In this document: positions 25,260 to 35,119 of the stretch, one piece after another | Position numbering within the stretch: position 1 is the first letter of the stretch | How the letters are laid out: each line of letters opens with the position of its first letter | Assembly: GCF_900109365.1 (NCBI RefSeq) | Contig: NZ_FNZR01000001.1 | Coordinates: forward strand, 620,001 to 684,000 | Direction: 5' to 3' | DNA from: Parapedobacter koreensis | GTDB taxonomy: Bacteria > Bacteroidota > Bacteroidia > Sphingobacteriales > Sphingobacteriaceae | DNA length: 64,000 nucleotides | The notes under the pieces: model-generated | Told to the model about the DNA's origin: nothing | Seen by the model: the letters and a program-made list of their open reading frames with translations, nothing else | The model's database searches: none | Program-made: the position numbers and the translations under genes

Positions 25260-28125
25260 TATCGTCCTGGGTAAGTGACTTGATGAAGCTTTCCTCCGTG
25301 GTGATAAGCGCATCGGCAATGGTTTTTTTACGGTTTTGCAAGGCCAGTATCTTTTCTTCGACCGTATCCTTGGTGATGAATTTGTAGATGAACACATTAC
25401 GTGTCTGCCCGATGCGGTGCGTGCGATCAATGGCTTGCTGCTCTACCGCTGGGTTCCACCATGGATCAAGGATAAACACATAGTCTGCCTCCACGAGATT
25501 CAGCCCCACCCCCCCTGCTTTGATGGAAATGAGAAACAATCGGGTGTCTTCGTTTTCCCGGAACTGCTTGACTACTTCTTCGCGATTTTTGGTAGCCCCA
25601 TCCAAGTAGGCATAGCCGATGCTGTGTTTATCGAAATATTGCTTGAAAATCACCAATTGCTTCACGAACTGCGAAAATACCAGCACTTTATTGCCACGCC
25701 GTAGTACACTTTCAAGCGTATGAATAACGCTCTCGAACTTGCCAGATTCACCTTTGAAGGCACTGTCTACCATTCGGGGGTGATTGGCCAGCTGCCGTAA
25801 CTTGGTCAGCCCCTGCAATAAGGTAATTTGAGGGGTTTTAGTCTTTTCGTCACCGAGATTCTCCAATATCGCATTGCGGTATTCTGATTTTATCCGTTCA
25901 TAACGCTCCGCTTGTTCCTCCCCCATGGCGCAATAAAAAACCTGCTCCGATTTGGGCGGCAGCTCTGTGGCTACCTGGCTCTTGGTACGCCGCAGGACAA
26001 ACGGCTTGATGATGGCTTGCAGACGCCTGGCCTTTTCCTCGTCCTTTTTCTTTTCGATGGGCTGCACAAACTCCTGCTGGAAATAATGATAGCTCCCCAG
26101 CAAACCGGGGTTGAGAAAAGACATCTGCGACCATAAATCAGCTACGGAATTTTCCACGGGCGTACCGCTAAGCACCAGCCGGTGCTTACTTTTGAGGCTT
26201 TTCACGGCCTTAAACGATTTGGATGTGGGATTCTTGATGATTTGGCTTTCGTCAAGAATGATGTAGTTGAAATAAAATGCGCTCAGCAGCTCTTCATCGC
26301 TGCGGACGATGCCGTATGTAGTAATGATGAGGTCGTAATTTTCAAATCCCGCGGCATCTTTATGCCGATTTATACCGGTATGCACCAAAATGCGTAGATC
26401 AGGCACAAATTTGTCCGCTTCGTTTTGCCAGTTGTATACCAGTGAAGTAGGCATGACAATGAGGGAGGTGGATGGTCCCGCTATATGTTCTACCTCCTCT
26501 TTCTGCTTCTGAAGGAAGGCCAATGTCTGAATGGTCTTTCCCAACCCCATATCATCGGCAAGGCAACCCCCAAACCGATATTGCTGCAAGAAGTGGAACC
26601 AATTGTATCCAGCCCGCTGATAGGGTCGCAAAGAGCCTTTGAATTGCCGGGGTTCATCGACATCTGCTATGGTTTCAAACCCTGCTAATTGGGCCAGTCT
26701 GCGGTCCATCGTCAACGCGGTATGTTCGGAAATATCGCTAAGCAACCCTACGTGATATTTACTTAGCCGAATGCTCTTTTTGTCTTCCGAGAAATGGAAC
26801 AGTTGATTGTAACGCGCAAACCACTCTTCGGGAATAGTGGCCACCTCGCCATTTGGCAGCATGAACTCCTTGACATTGTTCAGGATATGGTTACGCAGCT
26901 GGGTAAATGGTATTTCATACTGACCGAACCGGGCAATAGCCTGCACATCAAACCAATCGTTGCTTTCATTGACAGACAGATCCAACTCCGTACGGCCAAA
27001 GAAAAACCGCTTGTTGGGGTCTTCCTGTACGATTTCATAGCCCAAGCGATGAAGTTCTTCATTGTTGTCACGCAGCCAGTCCATCGCAGACACTGTGCCT
27101 GCGCCATTCAGCTCGGGCTCAAGATCACTGAAAAGCGTACTGGTCTTCTGCAAGCCCATGCCCAATAGCTCCTGCAACCGGTTTTCTTCCCATTGCAGCG
27201 AACGCTTGATGCGATGGAAGGTGTACTGGTCTGTGGCTTCATCATACTGCATCCGTACTGTCACCTTATTTTCGCCACCGGACGTAAAAAGGTAAGGACC
27301 GTAACGGAAATTCAATTGCAATTGCGAAGTACCATTTTCAACGTAAAGCAATTTGATGACGGGAGCCGCGTTGTGCTGGTGTGTTTCAATGGCAAACCCT
27401 TCCGCATATACATGGTGCTTTTCAATCAATCCGCGAACAAAGGTTTCAAAATACTTGTGCTCTGTCACCCGTGCCACGGAGATGTATCGCTTTTGCATAA
27501 ATGGCGACAGCTTCTTCCCCTCCAATGGTTGATCAAAATGATACAACACGTTTTCTAGCAAGAGCCAAGCTTGCTGGTTGATGACCACCTGTGCGTCTTT
27601 ATACATAAATTCGATGCGATGGCCTTCATACTTAAGGGTAGGAAAATAGCGGGTTTCTTCGCCATTACGCCGGAAGTGAAACAACACAGAAGCTGCTTGG
27701 GGAGCGATTTCAAGTCGCTGTTCGGCAGCATATCCATCCTTACTCATCAAAAACAACGGTTTGTTTTTGAGCAGTTCCAGCGCCTGTAGCAGCCGACGTT
27801 CAATTTTGGGCCGGATGTACTCGAAAAATTTTTGGTTAAACACCTTAGCGAAAAAATCGACCGGCCTGACAGGTTTTTTATGATAGCGCTTAATAATATT
27901 GGTTTGCTCTACCTCTTCCAGCAATTTAATAAGCTTATGATCGGTTTCATCTAATACATCGGCGTAGTCTGCTGATGTGTTGCTGAATACCCGCCGGTGT
28001 GTCAATGAATACCCACCATTGGGATTGAGCTGTACCACATGCGGCTCTATCAGGTAACCCAGATAGGGGTGTTCGCAAAGGGAATAGACCAATTCGTAAG
28101 ACTGTGTAGTATCGACTTGCTGCAT
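25240..28125 (-). CDS. SNF2-family DEAD/DEAH-box helicase
   Basis: 961-residue Swi2/Snf2-type ATPase. The ~450-residue N-terminal part is specific to the bacterial HepA-like group and has no motif I can name. The motor begins at RPYQRAGYNWFHFLQQY, Walker A is DDMGLGKTIQTL, the Walker B is ILDESQII (DESQ instead of DEAH), followed by SGTPVENSVADLWSQMSFL. The second lobe has VFSQFVKQ, GGVGLNLVEADYV and DRTHRIGQTRNV. Such proteins translocate on DNA and remodel protein-DNA or RNA polymerase complexes. The PIF1-like helicase gene lies 95 bases upstream on the same strand, so they may form one unit. Confidence 0.93.
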   Translation of the reverse strand: MQQVDTTQSYELVYSLCEHPYLGYLIEPHVVQLNPNGGYSLTHRRVFSNTSADYADVLDETDHKLIKLLEEVEQTNIIKRYHKKPVRPVDFFAKVFNQKFFEYIRPKIERRLLQALELLKNKPLFLMSKDGYAAEQRLEIAPQAASVLFHFRRNGEETRYFPTLKYEGHRIEFMYKDAQVVINQQAWLLLENVLYHFDQPLEGKKLSPFMQKRYISVARVTEHKYFETFVRGLIEKHHVYAEGFAIETHQHNAAPVIKLLYVENGTSQLQLNFRYGPYLFTSGGENKVTVRMQYDEATDQYTFHRIKRSLQWEENRLQELLGMGLQKTSTLFSDLEPELNGAGTVSAMDWLRDNNEELHRLGYEIVQEDPNKRFFFGRTELDLSVNESNDWFDVQAIARFGQYEIPFTQLRNHILNNVKEFMLPNGEVATIPEEWFARYNQLFHFSEDKKSIRLSKYHVGLLSDISEHTALTMDRRLAQLAGFETIADVDEPRQFKGSLRPYQRAGYNWFHFLQQYRFGGCLADDMGLGKTIQTLAFLQKQKEEVEHIAGPSTSLIVMPTSLVYNWQNEADKFVPDLRILVHTGINRHKDAAGFENYDLIITTYGIVRSDEELLSAFYFNYIILDESQIIKNPTSKSFKAVKSLKSKHRLVLSGTPVENSVADLWSQMSFLNPGLLGSYHYFQQEFVQPIEKKKDEEKARRLQAIIKPFVLRRTKSQVATELPPKSEQVFYCAMGEEQAERYERIKSEYRNAILENLGDEKTKTPQITLLQGLTKLRQLANHPRMVDSAFKGESGKFESVIHTLESVLRRGNKVLVFSQFVKQLVIFKQYFDKHSIGYAYLDGATKNREEVVKQFRENEDTRLFLISIKAGGVGLNLVEADYVFILDPWWNPAVEQQAIDRTHRIGQTRNVFIYKFITKDTVEEKILALQNRKKTIADALITTEESFIKSLTQDDIKELLG

Positions 28126-28220
28126 CTAACAACTGTGGTATCTGAAAAAGGCACTAAAGATACAGAAATCTATGCAATAATCGCACTGCCTTTTGTTAAG
28201 ACTTAGGCGTTTTCGGCTTT

Positions 28221-30440
28221 TTATTTTTTTATGGAGGCTTGGGCAACTCGGATTTCGTGGTATTCGACGTCGGGGCCTAAGATGGATTTAATTGCTGATG
28301 AAGGTTTACCCGGATTTTTTCGCAAGGTGTCCAAGATGGTTTCCAATTTAGCGGCATCCACCAGTTGGGTGGCCTCAACACCGTTGCCGATGAATTCGAG
28401 CAGATGGCCGATGACGGTACCGCTGGTGAGCCCCCGCTCAGTGGAAATTTCGCCTATGGATTTGCCGGACTGGAAGAGCTCAAAACTAATGCGTTTCGTT
28501 TCGCCCTTTTTTGCTTTTGGGGCTGCGGACGTGCCGGGTATTTCGGATGGATCTAGCGCAATGGCGGCCAGCCCGTCTGCTTTGGTCACGATCGCTTGCA
28601 GGGCATCCCCCTTGACCAGCGCCTCGGCAATGGTGGCGCATTGCCGCAATTGCTCCCGCTTGCGCTTTATAGCTACCAACGATTCTTTCAGCGCTTCCAC
28701 ATACTTCTTGGTGCGTTTTTTTATCGCCCACATGGTCAGGTGCACTTCAAGTACTGTAACCAATTCGGCATCTATCTGAGGTAAAAACCAAGCTACGGCT
28801 TTCGTGGTACGTTCGTGTATCCGGACGTAATCGGGATGCGTTTGCTTATTGAGCAATCCATCTAATTGGTTTCTGAATTTGTTGGCCACGTCCCGCAAAT
28901 TTTCACAGGTACGGAACAACGCTTGCACAACGTGCATGGCTTCGGCCTGATCAGCGATATTACGGGTAGTCAAATCCGTACTCAATGTTGCCAATGTTTC
29001 GACCACGGTGTCCCATTTAAACGCTTGGAGGAGCATATGCCCGATATAATTGCGCTGTGAGGCCTCTAACAGGGCAGGCACATCCTCTTCTGCAAGCATA
29101 TTGCTCGAAAAAAGGGCTACCTGCTGATCGGTACGGATGCTGTGCGCTGGAATGCGGGAATATAATACCAACCCATCAAGCGTGCGCAGGCGACTCAGGG
29201 CCACATACACTTGCCCAGCAGCAAAAGAGCCACCTGCATCGATAATGGCCTTATCAAACGTAAGCCCCTGGCTTTTATGGATGGTAATCGCCCAGGCCAG
29301 CCGCAAAGGGAATTGCGCGAAGGTGCCCAACACTTCTTCTTCGATTTTATCTTCCACCTTGTCATAACGGTACCGAATGTTTTCCCACGCCTCGCGCTTC
29401 ACTTCAACGGCCTCACCACCATCCGTGAAATCGACAATCAACGCATCACCCGATTCATCAATGTGCTTGACATAACCGATTTTGCCATTATAATAGCGGC
29501 GTTCGTCGCCACTGTCATTACGGATAAACATCACCTGTGCGCCGACTTTCAACTCCAGTTCGACCTCTACCGGGTATAAGCTTTCGGGAAAATCGTTTGA
29601 CACCTTGGCCTTCAGTGCCGTCGTTTTACCTGGAAGAGCCTCCAGTTCCCGCCGATTGATCGCATCAGCCCGGTGGTTGTGGGTGGTGAGTGTAATATAG
29701 GGTTCGTCTTTAGCCGGTACGAAATCAGGGTTGTAATAGGTATTAAGCAATTCCAATTGTTCCGTAGAGCAGCAGTTGTTGCGAATATCGTTGAGGATGT
29801 CTATAAATGTCTGCTCACTTTGACGGTATATTTTCTTCAGTTCCAACAGCAGCGGGGGGTATTCACGCAGCACCTTGGCATCAAAGAAAAATGGGGTCGG
29901 ATAATGGTGATTCATGACTTCTCGCTCCCGCTCTTTTACCACGGGTGGCAACTGGTACATATCTCCGATAAATAATACCTGTAATCCGCCGAAAGGACGT
30001 GCATCGCGCCGTACCGATTTCAGGATAGCATCAATGGCATCCAACGTATCAGCGCGCAGCATGGACACTTCATCAATGACCAACAAATCAATTTCCTGCA
30101 GCAGGGCACGCCGCTGCTTGGTGAGTTTCACCTTGCCGAATAGACGGCGGCGGTTGTAGATATGGCTATCGTCATCATTCCATGCCAGTGCATAGTCTTC
30201 GATATACATTCCAAAAGGCAACCAAAATAAGGAATGCAATGTAGTGCCACCCGCATTCATCGCCGCTACGCCCGTGGGTGCCGCCACAGCCATTTTCTTG
30301 TAACTATGCTGCCGGATGTATTTCAGAAACGTCGTTTTTCCTGTACCGGCTTTACCGGTGAGGAAGATGTTGCGGTTGGTCTGGTTTACAAACGATACCG
30401 CTTGCATAAACGCCGTATTTTGCACATCTAATTCGGCCAT
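28221..30440 (-). CDS. PIF1-like helicase with C-terminal helix-turn-helix
   Basis: 739-residue superfamily 1B helicase. Walker A is TGKAGTGKTTFLKYI, then APTGVAAMNAGGTTLHSLF, Walker B VIDEVSMLR, sensor GDMYQLPPV, and the late motifs HKSQGLTFDKAIID and VYVALSRLRTLDGL, all typical of Pif1/RecD2-type enzymes. Residues ~480-650 are helical and charged; ~660-735 contain a predicted helix-turn-helix (SGKSIGEISTERGLTSGTVI) as in the HTH_40/RecQ-like C-terminal module. It probably unwinds 5'-tailed DNA. Located upstream of the SNF2 gene on the same strand and divergent from feoA. Confidence 0.92.
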   Translation of the reverse strand: MAELDVQNTAFMQAVSFVNQTNRNIFLTGKAGTGKTTFLKYIRQHSYKKMAVAAPTGVAAMNAGGTTLHSLFWLPFGMYIEDYALAWNDDDSHIYNRRRLFGKVKLTKQRRALLQEIDLLVIDEVSMLRADTLDAIDAILKSVRRDARPFGGLQVLFIGDMYQLPPVVKEREREVMNHHYPTPFFFDAKVLREYPPLLLELKKIYRQSEQTFIDILNDIRNNCCSTEQLELLNTYYNPDFVPAKDEPYITLTTHNHRADAINRRELEALPGKTTALKAKVSNDFPESLYPVEVELELKVGAQVMFIRNDSGDERRYYNGKIGYVKHIDESGDALIVDFTDGGEAVEVKREAWENIRYRYDKVEDKIEEEVLGTFAQFPLRLAWAITIHKSQGLTFDKAIIDAGGSFAAGQVYVALSRLRTLDGLVLYSRIPAHSIRTDQQVALFSSNMLAEEDVPALLEASQRNYIGHMLLQAFKWDTVVETLATLSTDLTTRNIADQAEAMHVVQALFRTCENLRDVANKFRNQLDGLLNKQTHPDYVRIHERTTKAVAWFLPQIDAELVTVLEVHLTMWAIKKRTKKYVEALKESLVAIKRKREQLRQCATIAEALVKGDALQAIVTKADGLAAIALDPSEIPGTSAAPKAKKGETKRISFELFQSGKSIGEISTERGLTSGTVIGHLLEFIGNGVEATQLVDAAKLETILDTLRKNPGKPSSAIKSILGPDVEYHEIRVAQASIKK

Positions 30441-30568
30441 AACGCTGAAGGAGGTTTAGCTGTCAATCTCAGAACAGCAGGTAAACAAACAAAAGTACTA
30501 TTTTTTTCCATATCTGCTGCCACTGCTCGCTAAAGCAATTTCCTAATGTTTAGATTCATTATAATTAG

Positions 30569-30576
30569 TACCTTTG
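30569..30576 (+). promoter_or_regulatory. -7 promoter element of the feo operon
   Basis: TACCTTTG matches TAnnTTTG and ends 25 bases before the feoA ATG. I did not find an obvious Fur box in the 160-base gap. Confidence 0.55.
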
Positions 30577-30601
30577 GCAACGATTAGCAAACATCCATGT
30601 A

Positions 30602-30844
30602 ATGTCACAGCACAAATCCATTAATCATTTAAGAAAAGGAGAGATGGCGACCATCACTGGGTACCTTGCAGGTGAAGTGCCCATCAAAATCTATGAAATG
30701 GGGCTTTTGCCTGGGGTGGTGCTGACGATGAAGCAGCAGTTACCATTCAACGGGCCTGTTTGTATCCATATCCAGGACAACCCCAATGCCATCGCATTGC
30801 GCCGTTCCGAGGCAGACCTTATTTTAATCGAATCCCTATCATAA
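30602..30844 (+). CDS. feoA: Ferrous iron transport protein FeoA
   Basis: 80-residue SH3-like protein: SINHLRKGEMATITGYL, then IKIYEMGLLPGVVLTMKQ and the closing ADLILIESLS, the pattern of FeoA. It is a small cytosolic accessory of FeoB. The feoB ATG follows three bases after its stop, and a short Cys-rich membrane protein gene follows feoB, completing a three-gene Fe(II) uptake operon with its own promoter box. Confidence 0.93.
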   Translation: MSQHKSINHLRKGEMATITGYLAGEVPIKIYEMGLLPGVVLTMKQQLPFNGPVCIHIQDNPNAIALRRSEADLILIESLS

Positions 30845-30847
30845 ACT

Positions 30848-32932
30848 ATGACCGAGATCAAAATCGCCTTGGTGGGAAACCCCAATGTAGGTAAATCCAC
30901 GGTGTTCAATAAACTGACCGGGCTACGCCAAAAAGTGGGCAACTACCCGGGTATCACGGTGGAGAAGAAAACGGGGAGCTTTACTTATCAGCATACCAAA
31001 TACCAACTTATCGATCTGCCCGGGGCATATGGCATCCATCCATCGTCCTTGGATGAGGAAATCGTCTATGAGGTACTCGCCAATAAAAATAACCCCAACC
31101 ATCCTGAACTGGTAGTCGTGATAGGCGATCCATTCAACTTGAAACGTTCGGCCTTGCTCTACCAGCAGATACGGGAGATGGGGTTGCCTGCCATTTTTGT
31201 GATTAACATGATCGATGCGGCCGAGCGTGCGGGAATCTCCATTGATGTAAGCCAGCTGGAAAAAACACTATCAACCAAAGTAGTGCTTACGGATGCACGC
31301 TCAGGCAAGGGCATCGACGCCCTGAAAGCCGCCCTGCAAGACAAGCCCAATGGGTATACACCGTCATTCAGTATACCGGAGGAATATGCCGCCATTACCC
31401 AACAGGTGAAGGAGCAGCTTGGATATACCAACGATTACATCGCATGGCTGTACTTATCTCAGAAGCATAGCAAACATTTAGATCCGGCGTTAGCTGCCAA
31501 AATCACAGCCATCCGGGGGGAGCACCACATCAATTATCATCGGCTACAGATACATGAGACGATGGCGAGGCATAATATGCTAGACCGCCAGTTGGCCAAC
31601 GTAGTGAAAGATCCAGCCAAAAAGCGGGAAAGTTTTACGACACGCCTGGACAACCTGCTGATCCATCCATTTTGGGGATACATCATGTTTTTCGCTTTGC
31701 TGATGCTGATTTTTCAAGCCATCTATACGTGGTCAGGCCCTTTTATGGACGCCATCGACAGTACCTTTACGTGGCTAGCGGCCAGTGCAGGCGAACGATT
31801 GCCGGATGGTCCCATCAACGGATTGCTGACAGATGGCATCATTACTGGCATCGGTGGCATTGTCATCTTCATTCCCCAGATTGCCATCTTATTTGTATTC
31901 ATCTCGCTCATGGAAGAATCGGGCTACATGAGCCGGGTGGTCTACCTGATGGATCGGTGGTTGCGCCCCTTCGGGCTCAGTGGAAAAAGCGCTGTGCCCC
32001 TCATGTCGGGTGCAGCATGTGCCATTCCCGCCGTCATGTCTGCCCGTACCATCGAAAACGATAAAGAGCGATTGATCACGATATTGGTCACGCCGTTTAT
32101 GACCTGCTCCGCACGGCTCCCTATTTACATCGTCATCATTGGCTTGGTTATCCCCCAGGAACGTTTCGTGGGATTGGATTTACAGGGGCTTGTCCTCTTT
32201 GGTATGTATGTATTGGGCATATTGGCAGCCTTGGGAAGTGCTTGGATACTGAAGCAATTGATGAAAACCAACTACAAGAGTTTTCTAATCCTTGAAATGC
32301 CCACCTATAAATACCCCGTGATACGAAACGTGCTATTAAACGTATGGGATAAAACCATGGGTTTCGTATTGGGGGCAGGGAAAATCATTTTGGCTATCAG
32401 CATCATCTTATGGGTATTGGGATCTTTTGGCGTAGGCGAACGATTTACTAATGCGGCGGATGTCGTACACATGGAACATCCGGAACTTGACGGTGAAGCA
32501 CTTGAAAATGAAGTGCAGTCACAGCAATTGGAATATTCTTTTCTTGGCACAATGGGACGGTTCATCGAACCGGCAATTGCGCCCTTGGGTTATGATTGGA
32601 AGATGGGCATCGGACTGATATCCTCTTTTGCAGCACGGGAGGTATTCGTCAGCACGATGGCGACTGTCTACAGCCTGGGTGGCACCGATGATGAGCTGAC
32701 CATCCGTGAGCGTATGGCCAGCGAAATCAACCCCAACACGAATCGCCCAGCATACAATTTTGCTTCGGGCATCTCCCTGCTGTTGTTTTATGCATTTGCC
32801 ATGCAATGTATGAGCACCATCGCTATTGTCAGGAAAGAGACAAATTCCTGGAAATGGACGTTGATACAATTGACATTTATGACCGGATTTGCGTACCTTG
32901 CAGCTTTGGTAGCATATCAACTTTTGAAATAA
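30848..32932 (+). CDS. feoB: Ferrous iron transporter FeoB
   Basis: 694-residue inner-membrane Fe(II) transporter. The N-terminal G domain has GNPNVGKSTVFNKLTG, the G3 DLPGAYGIHP and G4 INMID; a helical GDI-like region follows; then ~10 hydrophobic segments with the two Gate repeats, including MEESGYMSRVVYLMDR and the Cys-containing MSGAACAIPAVMSART, and later FAAREVFVSTMATVY. Slightly shorter than E. coli FeoB, as usual in Bacteroidota. Flanked by feoA (3-base gap) and a Cys-rich helper gene (3-base gap). Confidence 0.96.
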   Translation: MTEIKIALVGNPNVGKSTVFNKLTGLRQKVGNYPGITVEKKTGSFTYQHTKYQLIDLPGAYGIHPSSLDEEIVYEVLANKNNPNHPELVVVIGDPFNLKRSALLYQQIREMGLPAIFVINMIDAAERAGISIDVSQLEKTLSTKVVLTDARSGKGIDALKAALQDKPNGYTPSFSIPEEYAAITQQVKEQLGYTNDYIAWLYLSQKHSKHLDPALAAKITAIRGEHHINYHRLQIHETMARHNMLDRQLANVVKDPAKKRESFTTRLDNLLIHPFWGYIMFFALLMLIFQAIYTWSGPFMDAIDSTFTWLAASAGERLPDGPINGLLTDGIITGIGGIVIFIPQIAILFVFISLMEESGYMSRVVYLMDRWLRPFGLSGKSAVPLMSGAACAIPAVMSARTIENDKERLITILVTPFMTCSARLPIYIVIIGLVIPQERFVGLDLQGLVLFGMYVLGILAALGSAWILKQLMKTNYKSFLILEMPTYKYPVIRNVLLNVWDKTMGFVLGAGKIILAISIILWVLGSFGVGERFTNAADVVHMEHPELDGEALENEVQSQQLEYSFLGTMGRFIEPAIAPLGYDWKMGIGLISSFAAREVFVSTMATVYSLGGTDDELTIRERMASEINPNTNRPAYNFASGISLLLFYAFAMQCMSTIAIVRKETNSWKWTLIQLTFMTGFAYLAALVAYQLLK

Positions 32933-32935
32933 GCG

Positions 32936-33100
32936 ATGGATGCAATTACGATTCAATACTTGGCGGTCGGCGCGTTATTTTTAGTGGCATTGGTTTACCT
33001 GATTCGGCGGACAAGGCGTTCGCTAAGCGGAAGCAAAGGCTGTTCGAAAGGCTGCGGATGTGAATTTAGTGAGAAAACAAAAACGCTTAAAACCGAATAG
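32936..33100 (+). CDS. FeoB-associated Cys-rich membrane protein
   Basis: 54-residue protein, easily missed by length filters. Residues 6-24 form one transmembrane helix (IQYLAVGALFLVALVYLI), followed by a basic stretch RRTRRS and then a Cys cluster, KGCSKGCGCEF (Cys36, 40, 42). This is the pattern of the FeoB_associated family, whose members sit after feoB and may take over FeoC's role or handle the iron delivered. The ATG lies three bases after the feoB stop. The stop codon is immediately followed by nested palindromes (33101-33123). Confidence 0.85.
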   Translation: MDAITIQYLAVGALFLVALVYLIRRTRRSLSGSKGCSKGCGCEFSEKTKTLKTE

Positions 33101-33123
33101 GGTTTTGAAAACCTGTCAGGTTT
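33101..33123. terminator. Nested palindromes at the end of the feo operon
   Basis: GGTTTTGAAAACC (33101-33113) and AAACCTGTCAGGTTT (33109-33123) are both inverted repeats and overlap, so only one can fold at a time. Directly after the last feo stop codon; a terminator or a dispersed intergenic palindrome are both possible. Confidence 0.45.
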
Positions 33124-33156
33124 CTATTATATTAGCCGATTCAAATAAAAAAACCA

Positions 33157-33657
33157 ATGACTTACCAAACAAAGGAAGAACTTTTTGACGAAATAGCAGG
33201 AATTCTCACCGGCCAAGGATTCCAAATCGTGCAACAGGACCAAACCCGCCCTTGGGGTGGTTTCTTTGTAATTGAAGAATCGCAGGCCCAAGCGTTTGCC
33301 AACACTTACTTCAATGGGCTTGATGTGCAGGAACTTAAGATATCCGGCAAACTCAGCCCCAAAATCCTCGTTGTGGCTCCCGGGAAACGCCTTTCCTGGC
33401 AATATCATCACCGCCGCGCGGAAATCTGGCAAGTGGTACGCGGCATCGTCGGTGTGGTGACCAGTGATACGGATGAGGAACATGAGTTGCAAATCCTGAA
33501 CCCCGGGGACGTCATCCGGCTCAACCAGGGAGAACGCCATCGCCTTGTAGGGCTTGATGAATGGGGCGTGCTTGCTGAAATATGGCAGCATACCGATGCC
33601 GACAATCCGTCGGACGAAGAAGATATCGTACGGGTTCAGGACGACTTCGGACGGTAA
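33157..33657 (+). CDS. Cupin protein, type II mannose-6-phosphate-isomerase-like
   Basis: 166-residue single cupin. Core segments are RPWGGFFVI, SPKILVVAPGKRLSWQYHHRR (His pair of cupin motif 1), AEIWQVVRGIVGVV, and NPGDVIRLNQGERHRLVGL (cupin motif 2 His). This resembles the isomerase domain of type II phosphomannose isomerase/GDP-mannose pyrophosphorylase (the RPWG start is characteristic). It may isomerise a phosphorylated sugar, but no other sugar-nucleotide gene is adjacent. It converges on the sulfatase gene with a six-base gap. Confidence 0.8.
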   Translation: MTYQTKEELFDEIAGILTGQGFQIVQQDQTRPWGGFFVIEESQAQAFANTYFNGLDVQELKISGKLSPKILVVAPGKRLSWQYHHRRAEIWQVVRGIVGVVTSDTDEEHELQILNPGDVIRLNQGERHRLVGLDEWGVLAEIWQHTDADNPSDEEDIVRVQDDFGR

Positions 33658-33663
33658 GGTTTG

Positions 33664-35109
33664 TCAGTAGACTTCCGATCCTTGATAATAAAATGGGAAT
33701 ATTGAATTTTCTTGATGGGCTTCATCCATTGCCTGCCTGAGTAGCGTTACGACATCAGGATGCTTATCTGCGATGTCGTAGCGCTCAATAACATCGGTGG
33801 AAAGATCATAAAGTTCAATGGGCGCATCGGCACTTTTCTTTGCCTGCAATCGCACACCTTTCCAGCGCCCCATGCGTACGGCCTGCCGACCTCCATCTTC
33901 ATGAAATTCCCAATACAGATAGGGATGTTGCCGTTGGCCGCTACGCCCCAGCAATGTGGGCACGAATGACAGTCCGTCCGTATAACGGGGTTGTGGAGCG
34001 GCGGTAATTTCCACCAACGTAGGCATGATATCCCAAAACGCGCCGAGGTGGTCTGAAATGCTGCCTGCAGCTACCTTCCCCGGCCACCTTACGATAAACG
34101 GTGTGCGAATGCCACCCTCGTAGAGATCACGTTTGACACCACGTAAGCCGCCGGAGCTATTGAAAAATTGCGGGTCGGCACCACCTTCACGATGTGGTCC
34201 ATTGTCGCTGGCGAAAATAATTATCGTATTATCCGATAGGCCCAGCTTATCCAATTGGTCCAGCACCTCACCGACATACGCGTCTAAACGCGATACCATT
34301 GCTGCAAAAGTAGCGCGGGGCTTAGACACGGAAGCATACCCGCCTACCGTGGCATCCGACCCGTAGCCATTGCCTTTATACGGGGTTTCTCCAAACGCAT
34401 GCTCATACCGCTTGTAATGTTCATCTTCCGGCCCTTGTAGTTCGGCATGGGGCAAGACGGTGGGAATGAACAGGAAAAAAGGATTGTCTTTATTGTCCTC
34501 GATAAAAGCCAATGCTTTTTCTTGAATAATAGCCGGTGCATAGTGTTTCTTCTGCGACAGGTCATTACCTTCCAGCACCACTTTTTCGGCATTATGCCAC
34601 AAATGAGTGGGATAATACCGGTGTGACTGGCGCTGGCAGTTGTAGCCAAAGAATTCGTCGAAGCCTTTACGAATCGGATCGCCGCTGGTCCCTACCATAC
34701 CCAATCCCCACTTCCCAAAAGCCCCAGTTGCATATCCGACCGATTGTAGCAGCTGGGCAAATGTCTGTACAGAGTCTGCCAACGGCTCCTGCCCCTCTGG
34801 TTGAATCTCTTTATTGCCCCGTACATACGTATGGCCCGTATGCTGACCGGTAAGCAATGCCGACCGAGATGGGGCGCATACCGCAGTCCCAGCATAGAAT
34901 TGCGTAAATCGCATGCCTTCGGTAGCAAGTCGGTCGATGTAGGGTGTATGTATCTTATGCTGGCCATAACAGCCAAGATCGCCGTAGCCAAGATCATCGG
35001 CCAAGATAAATACAATATTAGGTGGTTTGCGTGCTGATTGCTGCTGGTGTGACATACAGCGAACAAATGATGCCCCAATCAAAACAACAATGACTATTAT
35101 CTCTTTCAT
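33664..35109 (-). CDS. Exported arylsulfatase, family S1
   Basis: 481-residue formylglycine-dependent sulfatase. An N-terminal hydrophobic signal (MKEIIVIVVLIGASFV) precedes the metal-binding ILADDLGYGDLGCYG (Asp38, Asp39), then the modification motif CAPSRSALLTG with Cys78, which must be converted to formylglycine, and the late metal site SDNGPHREGG. The enzyme would remove sulfate esters from glycans or small molecules outside the inner membrane. No maturase gene is in the window. It follows the deformylase-fusion gene by 10 bases, so both are on one message. Confidence 0.93.
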   Translation of the reverse strand: MKEIIVIVVLIGASFVRCMSHQQQSARKPPNIVFILADDLGYGDLGCYGQHKIHTPYIDRLATEGMRFTQFYAGTAVCAPSRSALLTGQHTGHTYVRGNKEIQPEGQEPLADSVQTFAQLLQSVGYATGAFGKWGLGMVGTSGDPIRKGFDEFFGYNCQRQSHRYYPTHLWHNAEKVVLEGNDLSQKKHYAPAIIQEKALAFIEDNKDNPFFLFIPTVLPHAELQGPEDEHYKRYEHAFGETPYKGNGYGSDATVGGYASVSKPRATFAAMVSRLDAYVGEVLDQLDKLGLSDNTIIIFASDNGPHREGGADPQFFNSSGGLRGVKRDLYEGGIRTPFIVRWPGKVAAGSISDHLGAFWDIMPTLVEITAAPQPRYTDGLSFVPTLLGRSGQRQHPYLYWEFHEDGGRQAVRMGRWKGVRLQAKKSADAPIELYDLSTDVIERYDIADKHPDVVTLLRQAMDEAHQENSIFPFYYQGSEVY

Positions 35110-35119
35110 TTATCGAAGA

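Noticed and set aside
25240-30440. Defence island built around the two helicases
   Set aside because: No nuclease, methyltransferase, or phage-sensing gene nearby; neighbours are gltX and feoAB, and codon use looks like the rest of the window.
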